Source of the DNA: Candidatus Moraniibacteriota bacterium
GTDB lineage: Bacteria; Patescibacteriota; Minisyncoccia; Moranbacterales; UBA2206
NCBI GenBank assembly: GCA_003534085.1
Contig: DQBY01000036.1
Span: 1-7,615 of the forward strand
DNA length: 7,615 bases
Direction of reading: 5' to 3'
Below the pieces are notes generated by a model. It was not told the origin of the DNA and made no database searches. It saw only the letters and a program-made list of their open reading frames with translations. The first letter of the stretch is position 1. The number at the start of each line of letters is the position of its first letter. The position numbers were made by a program, and so were the translations under genes. Positions 1 to 6,051 of this stretch are shown piece after piece.

Positions 1-833
1 TCGATAAATACTCCGCCAGTTTTCTGATCTTCATACTGGGCTATGCCGGAGCATCATTTTTTCTTCCGCAACAAGTCGCCCTATACAAAGGAACGCTGAA
101 ATTTTTCAACGATAATTACGGCTATTTTTCCCGGATCCTTGTCGATTACAGCCATTCTTTGATCGCAGTCATTTTCTTCTTTCTGGGCGCTTATTATCTG
201 GCAGCAAAAACGGGGCGGAAAAAAGAATCATTGTGGCTCTCCCTTTCAGCTCTTGTTCCGTTTTTTATGGCAGTGTTTTTATGGAGAAGAAATACCGGAC
301 AGCAATACATTTTCTTTGCGCAGTCTTTCCTGATAATTTTGATCAGTTCCGGAATATACGGGGCGGCAAAACTGCTGCAGGAGAGCATCATAGATAATTC
401 AAAGAAAAATATTTTTTACTCAGCGATAATCCTGTCCCTGGCCATACTGCCGAATTATGCTTATTTCTTTTCCAAAAATAATACTTACGCGCAGACGTCG
501 CAAGCAGAAAACCCGCGATACAAAAGCGTCTTTGCCTATTTCAAAAAACACAGGACCGCTGACGACGTCCTGATAACCAGGAATTTCCGCAACTATTATT
601 GGAGCGGAGAAAATGTGCCCGTGTACAGTTTCGGAGGCGAGCTGGCCGCGAAAAAATTCCAGATGCAAGATCTGGAATCGATATTGGGCCGGCATCCCTC
701 AGGATGGTTCATCTTTTCCGATAACGATGACAGCTACATTTCCAACGATGTCATCGAGCATATCCAAAAAAACTTTGAGCAGATCAATCACATTTCCGTA
801 AGAGGGAAGATCAAAATGTACAGATGGAAATAA
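1..833 (+). CDS. Membrane glycosyltransferase-like protein, C-terminal part (5' end outside window)
   Basis: The frame is open from the left edge, so this is the last ~277 residues of a longer protein; the internal TTG at 159 is not a credible start. About five hydrophobic segments come first (near positions 10-55, 155-210, 235-290, 305-365 and 410-475), followed by a soluble tail of about 115 residues that begins around NNTYAQTSQAENPRYKSVFA. Several membrane helices followed by a C-terminal domain with a 'Y..V..Y...h...DDVLIT' pattern is typical of GT-C family lipid-linked-sugar glycosyltransferases (PMT/ArnT, GT39-like), which transfer sugars or glycosylate proteins at the outer face of the membrane. 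The catalytic first loop, with its acidic residues, would lie upstream and cannot be checked. A flippase gene nearby fits a glycan-assembly locus. The class is inferred from topology; donor and acceptor are unknown. Confidence 0.6.
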   Translation, partial: DKYSASFLIFILGYAGASFFLPQQVALYKGTLKFFNDNYGYFSRILVDYSHSLIAVIFFFLGAYYLAAKTGRKKESLWLSLSALVPFFMAVFLWRRNTGQQYIFFAQSFLIILISSGIYGAAKLLQESIIDNSKKNIFYSAIILSLAILPNYAYFFSKNNTYAQTSQAENPRYKSVFAYFKKHRTADDVLITRNFRNYYWSGENVPVYSFGGELAAKKFQMQDLESILGRHPSGWFIFSDNDDSYISNDVIEHIQKNFEQINHISVRGKIKMYRWK

Positions 834-847
834 AGTTTAGGAAATTA

Positions 848-869
848 AAAAACCGCGAGAGCGGTTTTT
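848..869. terminator. Bidirectional hairpin terminator between convergent genes
   Basis: A perfect 9-bp stem (AAAAACCGC at 848-856, GCGGTTTTT at 861-869) with a GAGA tetraloop lies 14 bases after the stop of the left gene and 16 bases before the stop of the facing beta-helix gene. The A-rich and T-rich sides supply a U-tract in either direction, so it can end transcription from both genes. Confidence 0.85.
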
Positions 870-885
870 AGTTTGTTTCTTCTTA

Positions 886-2280
886 TTATTTCTGAAATAT
901 CCTGAACAGCCATCCGAACAGGCTGAATTTATTTTTTTCCGCGGCCATCCAGGTGTCCAATGCCTCCAATTCTGATTTTTGTTCATTCAGATAAGTCTCG
1001 ATCGGGTTCCTTTCTTCTTCATCTTTCAATTCTGCCGCATACTGTCCGGCACTTTCAATCATGCCCCTGATATTAGCCGCTTCCTTTTCCATGCCCCTTA
1101 TCTTCGAATCTGAGCCGAGCAGAAATACCCTTGTTCTGTTCAAATTTTGGATCATTCCCCGGCTCACCAGGATCGAAACCCTGAATTCTTCGATGTTGTC
1201 CTGGGATTCTTTTATTTTTGCCCTGAGTTCATTTTCTTTTTCTTCAGCGATCCGTTTTTCTTCCAGCTCCAGCAGGAATTTTCTTTCCTCTTCTTCATCG
1301 TCCGCTTTGGAATTTTCCGATTCTATTATCTGATTTTTCTTCACTTCTTCATCTGTCACCGCCCTTATCAGCTTGCAGGCGCGATTGATTGCGCTATTTT
1401 TGTTATTCTCGATCTTATTGTCGACAAGATCCAGGGAATCGTTCCAGTACGTTTCCGAGGACGGGCTGCCGCCGCTCGGCGCGCTGCACCGGATCCCGTA
1501 GCCTCCGTTTGAAACGATCGTATTTCTCAACAATTTTATATTTCCTTTTTTGCTGGCTTGCGTATAGAATTGGGTGGCTATGCCGCTAGCCTTGTTTTTT
1601 CTGATGTCATTCCCTGAAATCAAAATATCCGCACTTCCCACGATGATTTCAATCCCGGGTTCGCCGTTGCTGAAAATTTCATTTCCCTTGATGATGCCTG
1701 AAATATTCTCCCGGATGTCTATTCCTTCTTCCAGATTATTGAAAACCTTGTTATTGATCAGTTCGATTTCGCTTCCTTTCTGGATATAGAAACCTTTTCC
1801 ATTTTTCGATATCTCGGAATTTCTAACCGTCAATTTAGGGGTTTTTTCAGCTGTCTTTATTCCGACCTTTCCGGCATTTTTTATGGTACAGTTGTCGATT
1901 TCCGCCTTTCCATAAACCATCACTCCGGGAGAACCGCCGGAAACCGTCAGACTCTTCAACAGATTGTTGCCGTCCAATTGCAACTGAGAAGACACTTTTA
2001 TGACAGTTTTTTCTCGATTTTGGCCGATCAATTTCACATTTTCCCCAAGAACCGGAGATTCCGGATATTCGCCGTTTTTTACATAAATTTTTCTGCCGCT
2101 CTTATCATTCTTCAAGGCCTGCTCGATCGCTTTCGCAATTGTTTTAAAAGGCATCTCTTTGCTTCCGTCACTTTCTTCTCCGGAATAGCTCTTGTCTACG
2201 TAAAAATCATACTCCGCGGCTTCGACTGAAGCCGGCAAGAAAACGCACAATGCTAAAAATGCGAATATCGTTTTTTTCAT
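886..2280 (-). CDS. Secreted right-handed beta-helix (pectin-lyase-like) protein with coiled-coil tail
   Basis: The start chosen is ATG at 2280; an in-frame TTG one codon upstream (2283) is less likely. No clear Shine-Dalgarno precedes either. Residues 1-22 form a signal peptide (MKKTIFAF..., cleavage near SVEAA). Residues 24-90 carry the DUF1565-like entry to a beta-helix: 'DGSKEMPFKTIAKAIEQA', 'IYVKNGEY', then 'VKLIGQNREKT'. Residues ~90-305 are parallel beta-helix rungs with recurring 'I..N.I..N...GI.I' patterns (NNKVFNNLEEGIDI, GNEIFSNGEPGIEI, GNDIRKNKASGIAT). The fold is typical of extracellular carbohydrate-active or surface-binding proteins. Residues ~325-450 are strongly charged and coiled-coil-like, followed by an amphipathic end (FSLFGWLFRIFQK) that could anchor or oligomerise the protein. 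No catalytic residues could be assigned, so it may bind or modify envelope glycans. It is last in the minus-strand series. Confidence 0.8.
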   Translation of the reverse strand: MKKTIFAFLALCVFLPASVEAAEYDFYVDKSYSGEESDGSKEMPFKTIAKAIEQALKNDKSGRKIYVKNGEYPESPVLGENVKLIGQNREKTVIKVSSQLQLDGNNLLKSLTVSGGSPGVMVYGKAEIDNCTIKNAGKVGIKTAEKTPKLTVRNSEISKNGKGFYIQKGSEIELINNKVFNNLEEGIDIRENISGIIKGNEIFSNGEPGIEIIVGSADILISGNDIRKNKASGIATQFYTQASKKGNIKLLRNTIVSNGGYGIRCSAPSGGSPSSETYWNDSLDLVDNKIENNKNSAINRACKLIRAVTDEEVKKNQIIESENSKADDEEEERKFLLELEEKRIAEEKENELRAKIKESQDNIEEFRVSILVSRGMIQNLNRTRVFLLGSDSKIRGMEKEAANIRGMIESAGQYAAELKDEEERNPIETYLNEQKSELEALDTWMAAEKNKFSLFGWLFRIFQK

Positions 2281-2296
2281 CAAATTAATTATTCAT

Positions 2297-2402
2297 GACT
2301 TACGCGATTGGTTATGACAAGGCGCTTTTACGCAGGCGCGATTAGAAAACTATCCAATTATCGCGCCGAGCAAGCGGCTTGGCAGAGGCAAGCGTGTAAG
2401 TC
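2297..2402. repeat. MITE-like palindromic unit between flippase and beta-helix genes
   Basis: About 106 bp bounded by inverted ends, GACTTACGCG (2297-2306) and CGTGTAAGTC (2393-2402): seven perfect bases, then one G-T pair and two more matches. Inside are a perfect 8-bp inverted repeat (GGCGCGAT 2335-2342, ATCGCGCC 2360-2367, 17-nt loop) and a small hairpin (GCTTG 2377-2381, CAAGC 2389-2393). It is more GC-rich than the flanks and has no ORF. The compact palindromic form with matched ends suggests a non-autonomous insertion sequence derivative or a dispersed intergenic repeat. I see no clear target-site duplication. It could also act as a structured spacer or terminator between the two minus-strand genes. 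Confidence 0.55.
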
Positions 2403-2416
2403 CTACTATTATTGAA

Positions 2417-3913
2417 TTAAGCTTTGTTTCTATTTAAAACTTTTTTAAACATGCCCAGGTCCTCCTCTGTTATTTCGCCAAAAATTTTCAGCAATCCGAA
2501 ATATCCGAGCGTCAGGATGAGCGACCAAAAAATAAAAATGGAATTTCCGCCCGGCAGCGCAGATCCGACGGCATACATCAGCGCGCCGGAAAATCCGACC
2601 TTCAGAAGATTTGCCGCACTCACTGAAATCTTGAAATCTTTTGATAGATAAAAAATTATCAGTAGCATTGACACAAAAGAGGCGGTAGTGGTCGCGACTG
2701 CGGCGCCTGCCAAAGCATATTTCGGAATCAACAAATAATTTATCATAATATTGGTCAAAAGTCCGACAAAAGCTATACTCATGGAAATTTTCGTCTTCCC
2801 GGCGCCGTTCAAGGCAAAACTCAAGACATAAAAAACTGTCAAAAATCCGACGCCAAAAACAAGGATAGACATCGGGAAAGCGCCCTGCAAAAATCTATCG
2901 CCGTATAACATCCGCAGGATCTGCTCGGAAAAGACAGTCAGCAGGATGATCATCGGAACCAGAAGCAAAAGCATGATCCTGACCGCTTGAGTGATAATTC
3001 TTCCAGCTTCTTCGATCTTGTTTTGGGCGCTGGCCTTGGAAATCATCGGCAAAAGGAAAATAGTCAAAGCATAAAAAAGATAATACGGAATCCTTCCGAC
3101 CGTGAGCGCCGAATTATATATTCCGGTCAGCGCGTCATTTTGCAAAATTCCTTTCACCATATAAAGATCTATACTGATCAGCAACTCGTAAGCCAGGAAA
3201 AGAACAACTATCTTCCAGGCGTAATTTATAAGAACTCGCCAATCGAAACTAATTGTGCTCGAATCTGAGCCGATATCCGCGTTGATTCGCTTTTCATTTG
3301 CTTTTAATTCGGGAGTTACCTTAAACTTATCTATCGCGTAAGCCGCAAAAAATATCGCTGCGGGCGCCAAAACATAGCCGATGATAGACCCCTTGACTCC
3401 GAAAAAATATGCTAGCGCGATCACAAAACCTATCCGCAAAAAAGACCGGAACGTCTTCAATGTCGCTTGCAGGTTGAATCTGTGCAGTCCGGTGAAGTAC
3501 GAAAAATAGAATGACGCTCCGGCGAAGGCCGGAATTATCAACGTTGAAAGGCGGAAAAGGGGAGTGAGAGTTTCATCGTTCAAAGCTTTTGCGATCAAGG
3601 GAGCCGAAAAGAAAAAGATGAGAGTGATCGCTCCGATGACGGCCGACTGGAGAACAATGGCTTTTTTCTTGATTGCCGCGACCATCTTGGGATCAGTTTC
3701 AAAAATTTCACTGATGTATTTCGCCATCGCGGTCGGAATCCCGTTTCCAATCAAAATTATGACCATTGTGGTCAGGGTTATGATCAGTGAATATCTGCCG
3801 TAATCTCCGGGACCCAAGATGCGCCCCAGCACGGAGTGGATGATGAATCCCGACAGATTGAAAATAATTTCTGAAATTGTGACCCAAAGCGCTGATCTGG
3901 CTATACTTGACAT
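2417..3913 (-). CDS. Oligosaccharide/lipid flippase, Wzx/MATE-type polysaccharide exporter
   Basis: A 498-residue polytopic membrane protein starting at ATG 3913. The N-terminus 'SALWVTISEIIFNLSGFIIHSVLGRILGPGDYGRYSL' is the classic opening of the polysaccharide biosynthesis protein family (MATE/MOP superfamily: Wzx, RfbX, Polysacc_synt). Around 12-14 hydrophobic helices follow, and the second half carries the repeated module (PMISKASAQNKIEEAGRI; MLYGDRFLQGAFPMSILVFGVGFL; FALNGAGKTKISMSIAFVGLLTNIMINYLLIPKY) typical of the family C-terminal domain. Length matches full Wzx-like proteins (400-520). Expected role: moving undecaprenyl-linked glycan units across the membrane. The gene follows the kinase gene after 37 bases that hold an AT-rich TATTAT box, so it may be read through or have its own weak promoter. 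The transported glycan cannot be read from sequence. Confidence 0.9.
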   Translation of the reverse strand: MSSIARSALWVTISEIIFNLSGFIIHSVLGRILGPGDYGRYSLIITLTTMVIILIGNGIPTAMAKYISEIFETDPKMVAAIKKKAIVLQSAVIGAITLIFFFSAPLIAKALNDETLTPLFRLSTLIIPAFAGASFYFSYFTGLHRFNLQATLKTFRSFLRIGFVIALAYFFGVKGSIIGYVLAPAAIFFAAYAIDKFKVTPELKANEKRINADIGSDSSTISFDWRVLINYAWKIVVLFLAYELLISIDLYMVKGILQNDALTGIYNSALTVGRIPYYLFYALTIFLLPMISKASAQNKIEEAGRIITQAVRIMLLLLVPMIILLTVFSEQILRMLYGDRFLQGAFPMSILVFGVGFLTVFYVLSFALNGAGKTKISMSIAFVGLLTNIMINYLLIPKYALAGAAVATTTASFVSMLLIIFYLSKDFKISVSAANLLKVGFSGALMYAVGSALPGGNSIFIFWSLILTLGYFGLLKIFGEITEEDLGMFKKVLNRNKA

Positions 3914-3950
3914 AATATTGATTTAGGTGTATAATATAAGATAGGGTGTC

Positions 3951-4580
3951 TTAATCGAGGTCCAACCTCGATTTTTCTTTTATTTCGGCAAAAATATCCT
4001 CTTTTGAACGGTTTCCATCGATTGTTTCCAAACTCCATCTTATCATTGCTTCATCATATAATTCTTTTTTCTTTTTGAGATATTCGATCCCTTGGTCCGG
4101 CTTCCGTTCGCGCTGCATTATCTTTTCCGGATCAGCAGCGAGGAAAAACGCCGCGTCAGGCGCAATTATGAAATTTTCACATCTGATCTTTTGATCGGAA
4201 TTTCGAAGGAATTTGATATTTATGACAGTATCGTAAAAATATCTGTCGCTCAGGATGTAGTCATGGCCGGACGTTTGCAACTTGCCGTGTAATGACTTGA
4301 AGCGCAACAGATCTATCGCTAAAAATATCCTCCGGAAAGCTATTTGGATAAAATTGGCCTTCGTAACGCTGCCTCCGGAACTTTCTCTCTTACAACTGTC
4401 GAGATACCGGCAGATCACGCAATACTTCAACCGGAAATCATTTATTTTTTTCGCGATGCCGAACTCGATAGCGTGGAAATAAAAAACCTTCTTGCCTTGT
4501 GATTCAAGATAAGATTTCAGCATTTCTATCTGGGTGGACTTTCCGGATCCATCCAGGCCGGAAATTGTTATGATTTTCAT
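3951..4580 (-). CDS. Thymidylate-kinase-like P-loop kinase, substrate uncertain
   Basis: A 209-residue protein starting at ATG 4580. Walker A is at residues 8-16 (GLDGSGKST), the DRY motif at 112-114 matches the thymidylate kinase signature, 'PDAAFFLAADPEKIMQRER' (141-159) matches the core strand plus the start of the LID helix, and 'LYDEAMI' follows as in that family. Length is normal for dTMP kinase (200-215). Differences from a housekeeping Tmk: DRY is followed by FYDTVINIKFLR instead of the usual S..AYQ stretch that contacts dTMP, and residues 54-63 carry three cysteines (CVIC....C) in the nucleotide-recognition region. It may therefore be a paralogue with another substrate, for instance a nucleotide step feeding dTDP-sugars (inference from the flippase neighbour). 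It begins three bases after the recombinase stop, which implies co-transcription. Confidence 0.75.
   Translation of the reverse strand: MKIITISGLDGSGKSTQIEMLKSYLESQGKKVFYFHAIEFGIAKKINDFRLKYCVICRYLDSCKRESSGGSVTKANFIQIAFRRIFLAIDLLRFKSLHGKLQTSGHDYILSDRYFYDTVINIKFLRNSDQKIRCENFIIAPDAAFFLAADPEKIMQRERKPDQGIEYLKKKKELYDEAMIRWSLETIDGNRSKEDIFAEIKEKSRLDLD
3953..3973. terminator. Perfect 9-bp hairpin overlapping the kinase stop codon
   Basis: AATCGAGGT (3953-3961) and ACCTCGATT (3965-3973) form a 9-bp stem with a 3-nt loop. It is made from the last codons and stop of the kinase gene. On the + strand a run of T follows, which would make a terminator for any antisense transcript. On the coding (minus) strand no U-tract follows, so there it more likely acts as an mRNA 3'-end stabiliser, a processing site or a partial attenuator before the flippase gene. 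Confidence 0.5.
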
Positions 4581-4583
4581 AAA

Positions 4584-5450
4584 TTATTCCAAAGGGCTTT
4601 TTATCCTTTTTAAATTCGGATTAGTCACTTTTGTGTATAATTGGGTCGTTCTGATATTTTGATGGCCTAACAGTTCCTGCACATATCTCACGTCCGTGCC
4701 GTTTTCCAAAAGGTGAGTGGCAAAGCTGTGCCGCAAAGAATGGAAGGTTGCGCCTTTGTTTATTTTAGCATTTTTTGAGGCATTTTCAAAAACTTTTTGC
4801 GCTGTCCTTTCCGTTAGTTTCCCCCGCCTCGCGTCGTCGAGCGGTCGATTCCGCGAGTCGAGGCGGGCGCCGCGCTCGCTTTCAAACAAATAACCGTTTC
4901 CCGGCTTGTCATGCAGGAGTTGCCGCATATCATCTGCCAATTTTTCCGGGAAAACAGTGATGCGATCCTTGCCGCCCTTGGCGTTTTTGATATGGATCGT
5001 CAATTCTTCCAGATTGATGTCCTTGATTTTCAAATTTATCGCCTTGCTGACCCGAAGTCCTGATCCGTATGAAAGGGAAATGAGCAGCTTGTGTTTTTTA
5101 TTCGCAATCGCATCGATTATTTTTCCGATTTCAATTCTCGAAAGAACAATGGGCAGCTTATTAGAGGTTTTGGCAAATTTGATATCAATCAGAACAGGAT
5201 TCTTGAAAATTTCCCGGTAAAAATATTTAATCGCGTTTAAATACAAATTGATGGTTTGCGAGGATTGGCCGCGATCTTGTTTTTCCAGCAAGTATTTTTT
5301 AATCAACGCGATATCCGGATTTTTGGTGACGTTTTTGATATATTTAAAATAATCCGAAAGGCAGGTCAAATAGGCGTCAATCGTCCGTCGGCTGTAGTTC
5401 CTCAGTTTTAGCTCATCCTTGATTTTCCCCAAAAGCTCTTCTAATCGCAT
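4584..5450 (-). CDS. Tyrosine recombinase (XerA/XerC-like), putative integrase of the adjacent cassette array
   Basis: A 288-residue site-specific recombinase starting at ATG 5450. Residues 1-85 are the N-terminal SAM-like core-binding domain (NYSRRTIDAYLTCLSDYFKY; INLYLNAIKYFYRE). The catalytic domain has the full set: R133 (GSGLRVSKAINL), K158 (NAKGGKDR hairpin), H237 and R240 (FHSLRHSFATHLL), H263 (LLGHQNI) and nucleophile Y272 (TTQLYTKV), ending in IKSPLE, an ending common to XerA-like and IntI-like enzymes. The long IntI-specific patch before the HxxR box is not evident. Residues 195-210 are an extra segment encoded by a GC-rich palindrome; removing it gives SERG-KLTERTAQKVF, the usual uninterrupted sequence. 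All catalytic residues remain. It is divergent from three small genes separated by palindromes, an integron arrangement, and is followed by the kinase gene after three bases. A housekeeping Xer role is the alternative. Confidence 0.9.
   Translation of the reverse strand: MRLEELLGKIKDELKLRNYSRRTIDAYLTCLSDYFKYIKNVTKNPDIALIKKYLLEKQDRGQSSQTINLYLNAIKYFYREIFKNPVLIDIKFAKTSNKLPIVLSRIEIGKIIDAIANKKHKLLISLSYGSGLRVSKAINLKIKDINLEELTIHIKNAKGGKDRITVFPEKLADDMRQLLHDKPGNGYLFESERGARLDSRNRPLDDARRGKLTERTAQKVFENASKNAKINKGATFHSLRHSFATHLLENGTDVRYVQELLGHQNIRTTQLYTKVTNPNLKRIKSPLE
4821..4868. repeat. In-frame palindromic insertion (48 bp) inside the recombinase gene
   Basis: A perfect 9-bp inverted repeat (CCCGCCTCG 4823-4831, CGAGGCGGG 4859-4867) bounds a CG-rich core with further partial symmetry (CTCGCG 4828-4833, CGCGAG 4852-4857). 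The 48 bases are exactly 16 codons (residues 195-210, ARLDSRNRPLDDARRG) between ERG and KLTERT, where relatives usually read straight through. Local GC is far above the surrounding gene. A palindrome placed in frame within a conserved domain resembles Rickettsia palindromic elements in behaviour; homology to them is not claimed. Confidence 0.7.
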
Positions 5451-5466
5451 AAAATTTATGCTACAA

Positions 5467-5478
5467 TTTACATGTAAA
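5467..5478. promoter_or_regulatory. 12-bp perfect palindrome at the recombinase transcription start
   Basis: TTTACATGTAAA is fully self-complementary. It lies 17 bases upstream of the recombinase ATG, immediately downstream of the predicted -10 box, where a dimeric repressor would block initiation. Operator function is inferred; no regulator gene is visible. Confidence 0.4.
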
Positions 5479-5480
5479 TA

Positions 5481-5508
5481 ATTATACTAAACTTCGCACT
5501 TAATGCAA
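5481..5508 (-). promoter_or_regulatory. Predicted sigma-70 promoter for the recombinase gene
   Basis: On the minus strand TTGCAT (-35, 5508-5503) and TATAAT (-10, 5486-5481) are separated by 16 bases, pointing at the recombinase start about 30 bases further on. The -35 and spacer overlap an imperfect hairpin (CTAAACTT 5487-5494, AAGTTTAG 5507-5514, with inner GCA/TGC) that may bind the recombinase or a regulator. No obvious Shine-Dalgarno precedes the ATG. Confidence 0.55.
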
Positions 5509-5532
5509 GTTTAGCACATTATACGAAGTTAA

Positions 5533-5555
5533 TTCGCATAATAAAGAGTTATCGG
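5533..5555 (+). other. Putative attI-like recombination site
   Basis: TTCGCATA, seven bases, then GTTATCGG. The same order (TTCGCATA, eight bases, GTTGTAGC) ends the palindrome at 6001-6024. The site is about 85 bases upstream of the divergent recombinase start, as attI is in integrons. Just before it, 5490-5514 (AACTTCGCA...GTTTAG) is a second, similar half-site, so the exact attI point is uncertain. Confidence 0.4.
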
Positions 5556-5635
5556 AAATAAATTTATTTTTGTCCTTTTCACTTTAAATATAAAAAATTA
5601 GAATTGGGCTATCAAAAAAACTCTGGAGGTGCGAA

Positions 5636-5785
5636 ATGGTATTGTTATTTACATTCGTGGGTGGTTTATTAGGAGAAAGGATGGCTGATAAAATAGGAGG
5701 ATTTATCGGTTCTGTGGCGGGTGTTATCGTGGGGTTCTCTATAGCCCATTTAGCATTCCCCGGCTACTATTATACTCTGCCTTAG
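5636..5785 (+). CDS. 49-residue hydrophobic membrane protein (first cassette gene)
   Basis: ATG at 5636 is preceded by a strong Shine-Dalgarno, GGAGGT at 5625-5630, five bases upstream, and the frame ends at TAG 5783-5785. The product starts MVLLFTFVGGLLGERMADKI, continues GGFIGSVAGVIVGFSIAHLAF and ends PGYYYTLP. It has two short hydrophobic stretches (about residues 2-12 and 21-41) around a charged GERMADK turn. The second stretch is glycine-rich (GG...G...G...G), as in glycine-zipper helix-packing membrane peptides. I recognise no family. Small membrane proteins are frequent integron cassette cargo and also frequent as type I toxins or holin-like peptides, but nothing here decides between these. 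The good ribosome site and the inverted-repeat frame around it support a real gene. Confidence 0.6.
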   Translation: MVLLFTFVGGLLGERMADKIGGFIGSVAGVIVGFSIAHLAFPGYYYTLP

Positions 5786-5802
5786 TTCTAGGTTCAAAAT
5801 CT

Positions 5803-5839
5803 GCGGGAGCGCCCAACTCCCGCCCAATTCTAATTTTTT
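5803..5839 (+). terminator. Probable terminator after the 49-aa ORF
   Basis: A 7-bp stem GCGGGAG (5803-5809) / CTCCCGC (5817-5823) with a 7-nt loop, followed after ten bases by T6 (5834-5839). The gap before the T-run makes it a mediocre intrinsic terminator. The 3' side overlaps the right arm of the 20-bp inverted repeat. Confidence 0.5.
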
Positions 5840-5873
5840 ATTACAACAAGGTAGGACAAAAACAAATTTACAT

Positions 5874-6024
5874 CCGATAACAAAGTGTATGCGGTTCAGA
5901 AATTTTTCACTTTTATATTTTTAAAGGTAAAAAAATTTTCCTCTCCCAAATTTTTGCCCTTTTCTTCTTTTTAAAATATAATAAGGAAGCGGGCAAAAAC
6001 TTCGCATACACTTAACGTTGTAGC
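5874..6024. other. attC-like palindrome 1 (cassette recombination site)
   Basis: CCGATAAC (5874-5881) then AAGTGTATGCG (5883-5893) on the left; CGCATACACTT (6003-6013), AAC, then GTTGTAGC (6017-6024) on the right. The 11-bp inner arms are perfect, and AAC pairs with GTT at the ends, with an unpaired offset between, the order R''-L''-loop-L'-R' seen in integron attC sites. A further inner pair TTTTTGCCC (5951-5959) / GGGCAAAAA (5991-5999) lengthens the stem. At about 150 bp it is long but near the upper range of known attC sites. GTTGTAG only loosely fits the GTTRRRY consensus. Confidence 0.45.
5954..5982 (+). promoter_or_regulatory. Promoter-like sequence inside the palindrome 1 loop
   Basis: TTGCCC (5954-5959), a 17-base spacer and a consensus TATAAT (5977-5982), followed at once by AAGGAAG. 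It points towards the EEP fragment. The surrounding 40 bases resemble those before the 144-aa gene (CCCAAATTTT..CC.TTTTC...AT.AAGGA/GG), where an ORF follows; here the opposite repeat arm follows instead. Confidence 0.5.
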
Positions 6025-6051
6025 AAAATTATAAATTTTGTAAATGGACAC

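Larger units (their letters stand above)
5535..5893. repeat. Long inverted repeat enclosing the 49-aa ORF
   Basis: The left arm 5535-5575 and right arm 5854-5893 are about 40 bases each and imperfectly complementary: CGCATA at the tip, GTTATCGG (5548-5555) against CCGATAAC (5874-5881) perfect over 8, and 5559-5575 against 5854-5870 matching at 16 of 17. Further in, 5590-5609 and 5822-5841 form a perfect 20-bp inverted repeat. Together the arms could fold the 49-aa gene into the loop of one long hairpin. Confidence 0.8.

Noticed and set aside
2297..2402. Possible tRNA: 7-bp terminal pairing GACTTAC/GTAAGTC and a 5-bp stem with 7-nt loop near the 3' side.
   Set aside because: No TTCRA-type T-loop, two extra bases between the T-like stem and the acceptor, and no plausible anticodon arm. 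A palindromic repeat explains it better.
4821..4868. Reading the 16-residue insertion as the IntI-specific additional domain.
   Set aside because: The IntI patch is longer and begins before this point (around L.RKYP...W.W); this segment is a DNA palindrome with GC content unlike the gene, so an inserted element fits better.
5520..5531. TATACGAAGTTA matches 12 of 13 bases of a P1 loxP arm.
   Set aside because: Only one arm is present; the partner is only TTCGCATAAT and the 8-bp spacer is absent. The recombinase is Xer-like, not Cre-like. Treated as chance similarity within the attI-like region.
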